Source: Zygnema cylindricum (taxonomy: Eukaryota; Streptophyta; Zygnematophyceae; Zygnematales; Zygnemataceae). From it: a stretch of DNA of 62,000 nt. Made by a program: the position numbers and the translations under genes. This document shows, piece after piece, positions 23,231-32,640 of this stretch; positions within the stretch are counted from its first letter, which is position 1; every line of letters begins with the position of its first letter. Where the stretch lies: positions 1 to 62,000 of the forward strand of contig JBBHKE010001504.1 in assembly GCA_037447655.1 (NCBI GenBank). Direction: 5' to 3'. Under the pieces are notes generated by a model that was given only the letters and a program-made list of their open reading frames with translations, made no database searches and was not told the origin of the DNA.

Positions 23231-23661
23231 AATACTAGGAGGCTTAGAGTGGGGTTTTATGACTTAGAATATTTTGGTAGGTAGCCGCCTCTCTCCCAGA
23301 GAGCATCTTGTATAAAATGCAAACTTTGACCAAATTCAATGATTCTTTTTTTTTGCGAACTCAGGGGAGTCTAGGCAACTTAGTGGTTTAGTCGGTGAGA
23401 GTGTTTGCCTGCCAGGGTGGTTTCATTTCTAAGGTAAATTCAAAGTGGGGAATGTTATCAAAAACACATATTCTAACTTTGCATTTTGTGGTGTAACTGA
23501 GCCCACAGAAAGTCTTATTTCACATGGGTGAAGCTGTAATGAGGTTCTGATTGTCAAGGGGTCAATCATTTGGGTTTAATATAAACTTAGAGTTGGCACT
23601 ATCTAGATTAGCTTCTTTGGAAAAGCGAATTCTATGTGGCAATGGAGCACATAGAATTTCA
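23231..23661 (+). repeat. Family D LTR, 3' part only
   Basis: It aligns with 10618-11069 (CCGCCTCTCTCCCAGAG, TATAAAATG, CTAACTTTGCATTTTGTGG) and ends AGAATTTCA. It lacks its first roughly 700 bp because C1 adjoins at 23230. No PBS or gag follows, so it is a 3' or solo LTR. It carries the orphan gag start ATGGAGCACATAGAATTTCA. Confidence 0.85.
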
Positions 23662-23870
23662 TCCCTGTTCCAAAAAAATCCCAAATTGTTCCCAAATTAT
23701 TCTTGAAATATTCTTCAAGTAGTCCCAAAATGTTTCTAAACTGTTCCCAAATTGATACCAAAACCTTTCTAAACATTCCTTAAATATTACCCAAAATGTT
23801 CCAAAATAAAGTTCCAAAATGTCCCCAAATGTCCCCCAAATGTCTTTATAATTGTTCATAAAACATATCC
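23662..23870. repeat. Degenerate TTCCAAAAT-type minisatellite
   Basis: Words such as TTCCCAAATTGTTCC, TTCCAAAATG and TCCCCAAATG recur about a dozen times with irregular spacing of roughly 10-20 bp. The minus-strand frame over it is repetitive (GTFWxxF) and is probably not a gene. Confidence 0.65.
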
Positions 23871-24649
23871 CAAGCGGTTTCGAACTTCCTACAAAAAGAA
23901 CATGAGAATAGTCGTCTTTGTCAAAATCATTTCATCAAGGGTTTCCAATTTGTAAAAAACTTCCTATCAAAATTTCCAAGAAGCTACATAAGAAAAGAAG
24001 TACTGATATGAACATGAATAGTTCTAAAACTATTTTACAAGAAAAAGACAAAGTACAAAAATTACCATTAAAGAACAAAGACAACTAATGAACAAAAATT
24101 AAATAGAACACCGAGAAAATATATTCAAAAAGCTCTAGTTTTATGTATTGATACAATTTTTTTCATACTTTAAATATACAGACTTCCCAAAAACTACCTG
24201 AGAAACTTATTTTTAAAAGGAGAGAATGAATATGGAAATGAGCAAAAAAAATAGAAACGAAAATTGAATGACGAGACGATGAATAAGGTGAGGAGAAAAC
24301 TAAAGATAAAAGGAATAAAGCTTTGTGGAGTGTGTACTTTAGAATTTTTAAAAGCTTTCTTAAGGCTTTTTACTGTACTTAGTATTTCTTAAAAAAAATT
24401 AAGAGTATTTAAGAGCATAGTAGAGTTTTCTAAAGTTTCTTAGGCTTACTTTTCTTGATCTCCTCCTCGTTCCTCCCACGCTTGTCCAAGTCCTTTCCTC
24501 TGTACTTCCTTTCCCTCCTCTCTCCCCTCTATTTCACGCTTCACGTTTTCAACCGCAAGAGCAGTAGCTTCCCGAAGAGGTGTAGCTCCCGGAAGAAGGT
24601 CGAAGGGGAAGAGGAGGAGGAGGATAGGCGCCTTTGAGTAGAAGGTTTT
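23871..24649. other. No recognisable gene; AT-rich then CT-rich
   Basis: Positions 23871-24440 are AT-rich with no motif I recognise. Positions 24447-24540 are pyrimidine-rich and 24600-24630 purine-rich. A 60-residue frame here is low complexity. The segment directly precedes E- and should be contiguous with 30994 onward, so its end may be the first part of fragment F's LTR. Confidence 0.5.
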
Positions 24650-25378
24650 TGTAATTCTGTGTCCTCCATTGGACTACAGAATACAGGAAGCCTCTAGATA
24701 GTATTTGACTAACCCACTTTAAGCCACGACCACTTCTGCCCAAAAAGGCAAACTGACAATTTGACTGCACCCCTGTGTAGCCTGGACTCCCTTGAGTCCG
24801 TAGCAAAAAGAATCACTGAAAACGGCCAACCAGGCAAATAGTTATGAGCCGGCAAAAATGCCAATTTATACAAAGCTCTCTTAGAGAGAGGTGTCTATCT
24901 ACCAAATATTTCCTAAGTCCTAAATCCCTCTCACAACCCCTATCTACTAAAGTACGAACCAATCGTATTACTGTAAAGTATAGAAAGGTACTATGGCCGA
25001 TGTACTTTGTGTACGGCCGGTGTACGACAAGGCTCTTGAGTGGACGCGTGTCATTTTTCCACTTGTCCGTATTTCCTCCGGAATTCCCGCGACCGAATGT
25101 CATCCTTCCACGTGGCGCCACGTCATGCCACGTCCATAAAATCCAAAGTGACCATTCCGCGATCTCGGCGACGACGTGCGCCGTCGGATTAAATCCGACA
25201 TTAAATGTCGACCGTTCAAAGTGTCTGTTTCATTTGTTTCGTGCGAAATGACGTTCGCACTAAACCTTAACAAGTTCTATGTTCGTTTCGTTTCATATTC
25301 CAGTTAGATCATTTCGGTACTATACAACAGTTTATATATGAATGAAACCCTACATACTCTAACGGACTTCTACGACAG

Positions 25379-25449
25379 TCTGGTTAGAGCTAACGGCTAC
25401 GCCGCGCTCTACCGGTCGGGGGTTCAAGTCCTGCCGGACTCAACCTTTT
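25379..25449 (+). other. Antisense tRNA-like segment with T-run
   Basis: Box-A-like TCTGGTTAGAGC lies at 25379-25390 and box-B-like GGTTCAAGTCC at 25421-25431, 30 bp apart. TTTT lies at 25446-25449 inside the stem-loop CTCAAC/GTTGAG. The strand is opposite to the element. The would-be acceptor arms do not pair, so it is not a working tRNA gene. It could be a Pol III unit or a fossil tRNA. Confidence 0.5.
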
Positions 25450-25495
25450 GTTGAGACTGACTTAAGTCACTCTTTAGTCCTTACTATGGAGCTGA

Positions 25496-25580
25496 GGCAG
25501 CCATGGCTCCATCGCTCTCTCTCTCCTTCAGTGACTACAACAAGTATGGGGGAGAGAGAGAAGAGATGGAGGCAGGCTGC
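25496..25580 (-). other. Conserved U3 hairpin in E- 3' LTR
   Basis: In element orientation three nested stems surround the core ACTTGTTGTAGTCACT: outer GGCAGCC/GGCTGCC, middle CCATC/GATGG, and inner CTCTCTCTC/GAGAGAGAG. In family G the middle stem is CCACC/GGTGG, a compensated change. The position is in the 3' UTR of the element RNA. Confidence 0.65.
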
Positions 25581-25663
25581 CATCATTTCTTATATATGTT
25601 TCCGCTAATTTATTTTAAACTAGAAAATACAAAAACTAGTTATTTCAACACTCCCCTTATTTT

Positions 25664-27052
25664 CTAGTCTATTTTTAATTTTTCTTTTAATCCACATTTT
25701 TCCCTGCAGTATTTTAATTTTGGCGAGGGTACAGGTTTGGTCATCATGTCCGCTACCATTTCCTCATCAGATCTATATACAAGATTCACTATTTTATTCT
25801 CAACTTTTTCTCTTACAAAACTTAATCTTATGTCCATATGTTTAGCCTTAAAATGATGTTTTGGATTTGCTGCAATTGCTATGGCCGCTTGATTATCACA
25901 AAACACTTCATGCACTCCCTCCTTCATATACCCAAGTTCTTGCAGCAAAGACTTGACCCACATCAACTCTTTCACAGCAGAACAAGAGGCCATGTACTCA
26001 GCCTCCATGGTGGACTGAGCAACCACCTTTTGTTGCTTACTGCTCCAACAGCATGCACCTCCCCCAACATACAACACATACCCAGAAGTGCATCGTCTCA
26101 TAGGTGCGTCCCCATAACTGGCATCACTCCAAGTAGTGATGTCAGTGTGCTCCCCTCCCAAATGCAACCATAACTCTTTGGTTCCAAGCAGATATCTCAT
26201 GACTCTCTTGGTTGCCTCCCAATCCCTCTTCCTAGGATCATTCAGACTCCTACTGAGTACTCCAACTGCTGCCGCTATGTCCGGCCTGGTACAATTCATA
26301 AAATAGATTAAACTTCCTACGACCTGTCTATAAGGGATAGTCTTCATAAATTCTCTCTCTTCAATACTCATTTGATCATCTAAGATCATTACTCCTCCTT
26401 CTACACTCCCATCACTTACTTTTTTCAAGTCCATGGGAGTGGTACAACTGTTAGCATTTTCCATCTGGAATTTCTCAAGCATATTACCTATTGCTTCTTT
26501 CTGAGTAAGTCTGATAATCTTCTTCCCCCTATCTCTCTCCATCTCAATCCCCAAAATATATTTTGCCTCCCCTAAATCCTTCATATCAAATCTGCTTCTA
26601 AGATCTGTTTTTAACTTATTGATCTTTTCCAAGGATATACTCAACACAAGCAGATCATCCACATAAATTGCAATAAAAATGACACCATTCTCATCTTCAA
26701 ACATATAGATAGAATGGTCAGAGCTTATACGGATATATCCCAGACTGGTAAGAAACTCATCTAGTTTCTTGTTCCACTGTCGGGGAGCCTGTTTTAGTCC
26801 ATATAAGGACTTTATGAGCCTGCAGACTTTGCTCTCTTCTCCTTCCTCCACGAACCCCTCAGGTTGTCTCATGAAAATTTCTTCCTCTAACTCACCATTA
26901 AGAAACGCAGTCTTAATGTCCATCTGATGGATTTCCATGTCTTCCGCTGCTGCCAGGCTGAGGAGAATCCTTACTGATGGGAATCGAACAACTGGAGCAA
27001 AGGTCTCCTCATAGTCAATCCCTTCCTTTTGGGTGAACCCCTTCGCTACCAA
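25664..27052 (-). pseudogene. E- reverse transcriptase and RNase H
   Basis: A 462-residue open frame covers most of RT and all RNase H: VAKGFTQKEGIDYEETFAPV, HQMDIKTAFLNGELEEE, SLYGLKQAPRQWN, catalytic IAIYVDDLLV, LGEAKYILGIEM, YRQVVGSLIYFMNCTRPDIAAAVG, then RNase H (TWSDASYGDAP, STMEAEYMA, VFCDNQAAIAIAANPKHH) and the end MVADMMTKPVPSPK. It copies element RNA into cDNA. The frame is intact but cut off from the upstream polyprotein by a 1-bp deletion near 27085, so it is listed as a pseudogene. It stops 13 bp before the 3' LTR. Confidence 0.93.
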
Positions 27053-27093
27053 TCGAGCCTTATATCTTTCAATGGTATTATCTGGGTTCAGTT

Positions 27094-29092
27094 TTAGTTA
27101 AATACCCATTTACACCCAATAGGTTTTCTGTCTGGAGGACAATCTGCTAATTCCCAGGTATTTGCTTCCATGATAGAAGCCATCTCATCATTTATAGCTC
27201 TAATCCATCTTTCTTTCTCTGGACTATTCACTGCCTCCGAGTAAGACTGAGGCTCATCAGGGTGAGATAGCTTAGTTACCTTATGAGCGACTTGTTTTTC
27301 CTGTAATCTTTTGCTGCTCCTTCTTCCTCCCTCAAACTCTGAAGCAAGAATGGATGGAAGTCTTGGATTTCTTCTCACTGTTTCATCGGCTCCCCTGTCC
27401 ATGGAAACCGGTTCTTGTCCCGCTTCTTCTATCTCCTCGAAGTCCATAGGAGTATGTGAGGTTTCCGGTGAGTCTCCTGTATCTTGGATCTCCCCTGAAT
27501 CTGTAATCACGGTGTCACCCATATCCCTTTCGGGAACGACCGAGTTCTCCTCACTTTCAGACTCAAATCTGATCCTAATCTTCTTTGTATATTTGAAGGG
27601 GTCAAATGACTTCCCTTCATCCATGACAACTAAGTGTTTGACCAGAATGATATCTTTCTTTGCCAAGTCATATACTCTATATCCCTTAACATCCTCATCA
27701 TATCCCACAAAGTATCCAGGTTTTCCCTTAGCATCTAGTTTCCAGTTTTTCCTATCCGTGTCAAGACTGTAAACTTGGCTACCAAATACTTTAAGGTGTG
27801 AGATATCTGGTTTTCTTTCCAACCCATCTCTCATAAGGTGTGACTCCCTTTACAGCTGAGGTGAGGACTCTATTCTTAATATAGTTGGCACAGTTCATTG
27901 CCTCTGCCCAAAATCTCTTTCCTATTTTCTTGTCTGCCAACATACTGCATGCACTATCTCCTAGTGTTCTATTCAACCTCTCAGCTACCCCATTTTGTTC
28001 CGGGTTATATGGTACAATTTTCTGGTGTTGCACTCCCTCATCTCTCAGATATTCCTCAAACTGGTTAGAGGTATATTCCCCCCCATTATCACTCCTTATC
28101 CTCTTAATAGGGGTTTCATGCAACTTCTCACTCCAAGCTTTATATTCTTTGAAGTAAGTGGATGCTTCAGACTTATTTTTCAGAAAGTAGACTCTAGAGT
28201 ATCTAGACCAATCATCAGTTATTGTCATCATAAACCTCTTTCCTCCAACCGAAGGTACTTTTGCAGGTCCCCAAATATCTGTGTGGACCAAATCTAACAC
28301 TTTCTCACCTCTATATGTGGCGGCTTTGGGAAAGGGAAGTCTGTGAGCCTTACCTTGAGCACAACCACTACAATCATCCATTATTTCATTATCCCCAAAC
28401 TGAATGCCATCTACTACCCCAAGCTTTTTCATTTCCCTTAACCTATCAAAATGCACATGCCCCAACCGCTTATGCCAAATCATCACCTTAGGAACACCAA
28501 CATAGTAAGCATTCTTCTTTTCATTACTCAAGTTAAGCCTAAACATTCCTTTGCTACCCTTATCTGCTGTGAAGTAAACTTCATTCCCATACTTAGCTGT
28601 AAAGACTCCCTTTCTGGTGAAGGTATCAAACTCTTTGTCATCTAACACAGACGTAGAGACAAGATTTTTACTCAGCTGAGGAATGTAAAGTACATCTGAA
28701 AATGTAAGTATAGAGGTCTTACCCTCCACTAAGACTTTTAGATCTACTGATCCCACTAGATCTGTAGTAACCACTCTCCCATCCCCATACTCTATCTCTA
28801 CAGTAGGAATCTTTCGTAGCTTAGTGAAGAGTTCTTTATCACAACACATATGCATGGATGCACCTGAGTCGATGATCCATCCTTCCTGTGGAGCTTCCTG
28901 AATTGCTCCAAGGGCACACTTCTGCCTCCGAGGGATCTCCTTCTCCTCCAGACTCTCGTCAAGAAGAAGCTCCCCATCCTCCTCAGATGACTCATCCTCG
29001 ATTTCTCCTGACACTTTTGTAACCACAAGTGCCTTTTTCTTCCCTCCGGAAGAACCCCCTCCACGGTTTTCTTGGAGCCTCAGCTCCGACAA
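27094..29092 (-). pseudogene. E- protease and integrase
   Basis: Positions 29092-27791 (433 codons) hold the acidic gag tail, protease with EGWIIDSGASMHMC, the zinc finger (WHKRLGHVHFDRL, CSGCAQGKAHRLPFP), and the integrase core (MTITDDWSRYSR, RIRSDNGGEYTSNQF, PEQNGVAERLNRTL), so DSGA and the DDE residues are all present. A 1-bp insertion near 27815 shifts the frame at WVGRKPDIS. Positions 27834-27094 continue with the GKPGYFVGYDEDVKGYRVYDL region and an acidic linker, ending PIGCKWVFN and a stop caused by a 1-bp deletion. Confidence 0.92.
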
Positions 29093-30012
29093 CTTGACAC
29101 AATCTGCAATAAAGTGTCCCGACTTTTTGCAATAATGACAAAGACCCTTTGGAGGCCTCTGACCCCAGAATTATCTCTTTCCCCTCTATAAGGTTTCTTC
29201 GGATCCTTCCCCCATCGGTCCCCTCCAACTGCTAGAGCTTGAATGCTCTTTCCTCCTCTCCTAATCTCCATTGTGTTTTCCTGCACAAGTATCATCCTGA
29301 CTACTGTGTTCCATTTCCATAAACTATCAGGCATTCCCTGTACTCGGTACACTATGTTTTCGAACTCATCTGGTAATTTCATGATAAGGGTGTTAACTTT
29401 CATTTTCATTGTACCTATCCACCCGGCACTTTCCATTTCCATATACAAACAAGAAAGATCATTACAGTAATCTAACATCTTTCCTCCTTTGTAAGTGTAA
29501 CTCAATAGCTTTTGCTCAGCCAACTGGGGCTCCTGAATAGTTCCAGCTCTATAAATCTCCACCAAACTCTCCCACAATTCCTCTGCCTTGTAAATGTGAA
29601 GATGAGGAGTGGCCAAACCTTGAGTGAGGTGCCTCAAAATGAAGTTCTTGGCAGCCATGTTTACATCCTCCCACATTTGAGTATCGTTCTCCAAGGTCTT
29701 CACGGTCGCCGTTCCCGATACTGTGGCAATAGGAGTGAGGGGTGTCTCCTTCCCTTTCTCCTTTTCGGACACACTGCTGTCCCCATCATCTGCCTCCTCC
29801 ACTGAGGCAGCCGTTGTTGCAGAAAACCTTACTCCCCCAAATCTTGGTGGAGTTCCCGAAGGTGGACGTTTCACTTGTCCACTGACGATACCCCAGTATC
29901 GTTTTTCACACAAAGCTCCCATCATCATGGCTTCCCAATAGATGAACCCAGATCCATTGAAGGTGGGCACCTTAGAGGGTGGGCCCATAACCTGTAATTC
30001 TGTGTCCTCCAT
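29080..30012 (-). pseudogene. E- gag
   Basis: The start is ATG at 30012 (MEDTELQVMGPPSKVP). The first 20 nt are LTR and the next codons are the PBS. The capsid-like region includes FNGSGFIYWEAMM, NFILRHLTQGLATPHLH, LDYCNDLSCLYMEME and LIMKLPDEFENIVYRV. The frame shifts near 29165, so the zinc knuckle (HYCKKSGHFIADC) is read in the next frame. The ATG within the PBS (VMGPP) is an alternative start. All copies keep both. Confidence 0.9.
29978..29992 (-). other. E- primer-binding site (initiator tRNA-Met half)
   Basis: The plus strand reads GGTGGGCCCATAACC, identical to an initiator tRNA-Met anticodon arm. The PBS on the minus strand is its complement and directly adjoins the LTR. Drosophila copia is known to prime from a cleaved half of this tRNA. 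The usual plant-type PBS (TGGTATCAGAGC) is absent. Confidence 0.88.
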
Positions 30013-30993
30013 TGGACTACAGAATACAGGAAGCCTCTAGATAGTATTTGACTAACCCACTTTAAGCCACGACCACTTCTGCCCAAGAAGGCAAACTGAC
30101 AATTTGACTGCACCCCTGTGTAGCCTGGACTCCCCTGAGTCCGTAACAAAAAGAATCACTGAAAACGGCCAACCATGCAATTAGTTATGAGCCGGCAAAA
30201 ATGTCAATTTATACAAAGCTCTCTTAGAGAGAGGTGTCTATCTACCAAATATTTCCTAAGTCCTAAATCCCTCTCACAACCCCTATCTACTAAAGTACGA
30301 ACCAATCGTATTACTGTAAAGTATAGAAAGGTACTATGGCCGATGTACTTTCTGTACGGCCGGTGTACGACAAGGCTCTTGAGTGGACGCGTGTCATTTT
30401 TCCACTTGTCCGTATTTCCTCCGGAATTCCCGCGACCGAATGTCATCCTTCCACGTGGCGCCACGTCATGCCACGTCCATAAAATCCAAAGTGACCATTC
30501 CGCGATCTCGGCGACGACGTGCGCCGTCGGATTAAATCCGACATTAAATGTCGACCGTTCAAAGTGTCTGTTTCATTTGTTTCGTGCGAAATGACGTTCG
30601 CACTAAACCTTAACAAGTTCTATGTTCGTTTCGTTTCATATTCCAGTTAGATCATTTCGGTACTATACAACAGTTTATATATGAATGAAACCCTACATAC
30701 TCTAACGGACTTCTACGACAGTCTGGTTAGAGCTAACGGCTACGCCGCGCTCTACCGGTCGGGGGTTCAAGTCCTGCCGGACTCAACCTTTTGTTGAGAC
30801 TGACTTAAGTCACTCTTTAGTCCTTACTATGGAGCTGAGGCAGCCATGGCTCCATCGCTCTCTCTCTCCTTCAGTGACTACAACAAGTATGGGGGAGAGA
30901 GAGAAGAGATGGAGGCAGGCTGCAATCATTTCTTATATATGTTTCCGCTAATTTATTTTAAACTAGAAAATACAAAAACTACTTATTTCAACA
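29993..30993 (-). repeat. E- 5' LTR (1001 bp)
   Basis: This is the same length as the 3' LTR, with about nine substitutions and no indels. The promoter features on the minus strand are GTAC words (30295-30372), CACGTG near 30452, the CTCTC/GAGAG hairpin with TATAAAT at 30207-30213, and ATG at 30012. The antisense tRNA-like segment is at 30722-30792. Confidence 0.93.
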
Positions 30994-31869
30994 GTTTTCT
31001 CCTACAAGGACATTCTGACGTCGCGATTCGACGTTGGATATTATTAATGGACACGTGTTGTCCACCGGGAAGAATTATTTTACATCTTACGGCGATCCGC
31101 AAATTTGAAGATTGACTTGCCCGAACGCTTACAATCATTTGTACGGATTCGCCAATTGCAAACAAAGCAAGTGGCACAATTTATGTACGGCCCCTATTTG
31201 TAAATATCTGAAACAACTTTAATTTGTATGTAGTGAATTAGTTTTTAGTGTTACAATAGTGAAATAGGATAAAAGTCATAATTAAGGTCTAGATGTACTT
31301 CCGATATAGTAGACGTACCGTTGACGTACAGTGTCTTTATTCGAGACCAATACTTAGTTACACATGCAGTTATTTTTTTAGTGTAGGGCTCAGGGGAGAA
31401 CTATGTGAGTATAAATTATAGGTCTTAGTATATTTTCAGTATCACAGTTGAGTTTATCAAAGTAATGGCAGGTTGTATTTCTCCAACTTTGACCTGATCG
31501 TGTGATCACCTTGAATGATTTTTTTGAATAAAACTTTGTGGAGATTTTGATGACCTAGAAACTATTTGTTTACGTAGTTTCAATATGTTTTGTTGATTTT
31601 GTAAGATGTTGTGGGAAGTCTACCTGTTTAGTTTGAATAGGTGCCAGCTTTTTTTGGGAAACTCTAGAGCTTATATCTTCTAGATTCCCTAGTAGATTTG
31701 GCTTTAACTTTAAGGGTTTAGAGTGTCTATTATATTTTGGATATCGGTGTTATTTGCGATGATTTAGTTTATTTTGGAGTAATCAGTGTTGTCTAAAACA
31801 CAATTGTTTTTGGGGTAGTCTGTGGGTGTTTCCGTGAGTATCCATGGCTGAAATGGGCTATGGACAACA
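30994..31869 (+). repeat. Copia fragment F, LTR (3' part)
   Basis: The end ACAACA at 31869 abuts CGTTATGGGCCCA, a PBS with one change. CACGTG at 31052-31057 and the downstream layout resemble the C2 LTR. The LTR start was not found. E- sits at 30993, so the first part may lie left of 24650. Confidence 0.72.
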
Positions 31870-32560
31870 CGTTATGGGCCCACGCCCATGGCTACCCATA
31901 TTTTATGGATCTAATTATCACTACTAGAAGTGTGTTTTCGAGAGCTACTTCGAGATGATGGAGCTAATGGATGTGTTGGATGGGACTTTGGTAGAAACAT
32001 CAAGTGGAGGGGAAAAGAAGAATCGTGAGTGTCTAAGGGTTATCAAGGACTCCTTGACACAGAAACTAGTAATGACAAACCTTAAGTTGAGCAGTGCAGC
32101 TGAACTATGAAAATGTCTAGAATGTAGGTATTTAGAGACTTCCTTGTATCACTAGTTTAGTAATGCCACTAAAATTTTTGGATATAAGTATGTAGGGGGA
32201 AGCATGGTGGAGTATTGTACTGGTATAGAAAGATAGTATAGAAAGATTGTATGCAGATAATGCTTTGGCAGGAGGAAGATTTACAGATGCACAACAAGTT
32301 GCATTAGTAATGAGAGGCTTACCTAGTGACTACAGAAATGCATCAAATAGACTCGCTCAAATTGATAAAAAATATTAGAACCTAAACGACGAAATCCGCA
32401 TAGTGTTAGATAAAAAAGATAGTAAAAAGGTTTTTGAAAGGAAAATGGAGGTCTTTAAGTCACAATTTCGGAAAATTAGAGGTAATAGTAATTAGAGGAT
32501 AATGGACCTAAAAATTGTTTTTACTGGAATGATTTATGACATACCTTCAAGGTATGTCCA
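31844..32560 (+). pseudogene. Copia fragment F gag
   Basis: ATG at 31844 lies 26 nt inside the LTR. The frame crosses the PBS as QHVMGPRPWLPIFYGSN and then meets stops. Recognisable parts are FESYFEMMELMDVLDGTLV, YKYVGGSMVEYC, QQVALVMRGLPSDYRNA and a damaged knuckle CFYWNDL-stop-HTFKVC near 32515-32555. It resembles C1/C2 gag. There is no copia protease or pol after it; gypsy gag follows instead. Confidence 0.8.
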
Positions 32561-32640
32561 TCATATAAAAGTGCATGTGTTACTGAAAAATTCAGAGATG
32601 GACGAGTCAACAACCGAGTTCGACCCTCAACAAGGATGAA
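32560..32640 (+). other. Copia-to-gypsy junction before element B
   Basis: Copia gag homology ends just after the damaged zinc knuckle (about 32560) and frames belonging to the gypsy gag begin by about 32600-32640, in the same orientation. The exact point is not resolvable by eye because element A lacks this part of gag. Confidence 0.55.

Larger units (their letters stand above)
24650..25650 (-). repeat. E- 3' LTR (1001 bp)
   Basis: In element orientation it starts TGTTGAAATAACTAG at 25650, after AATAAGGGGAG, and ends GAATTACA at 24650. It carries the hairpin core (25496-25580), the antisense tRNA-like segment, GTAC words, CACGTG at 25109-25114 and TATAAAT at 24864-24870. It ends with the orphan gag ATG (24669). 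Confidence 0.93.
24650..30993 (-). mobile_element. Copia element E-, complete, few lesions
   Basis: The element is 6344 bp with two 1001-bp LTRs and identical 5-bp target duplications GTTTT (24645-24649 and 30994-30998). LTRs differ at about nine positions by eye (about 99% identity), the closest measurable pair in the window. Gag-pol would be one frame, as in E1 and E2. It is broken by single-base indels near 29165 (gag), 27815 (integrase) and 27085 (before RT). PBS, polypurine tract and protease, integrase and RT motifs are intact, so it is recent and could be mobilised only by helper proteins. Confidence 0.95.

Noticed and set aside
24455-24637. 60-residue plus-strand frame as a host gene.
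   Set aside because: It is low-complexity pyrimidine- then purine-rich sequence with no domain.
25371-25449. Functional tRNA gene in the LTR.
   Set aside because: Boxes A and B and a T-run are present, but the 5' and 3' ends do not form an acceptor stem and the D-arm is poor. It is reported only as tRNA-like.
24650-25650. The repeat containing LTR plus gag start suggested truncated extra elements after each 3' LTR.
   Set aside because: All such repeats stop at the same base, just before the PBS, end in CA (or a one-base variant), and in E- are bounded by matching GTTTT duplications. The LTR itself therefore contains the gag start.
27311-27772. 153-residue plus-strand frame.
   Set aside because: It is the antisense shadow of the E- integrase C-terminus and linker, Ser-rich because the sense strand is Glu/Asp-rich.
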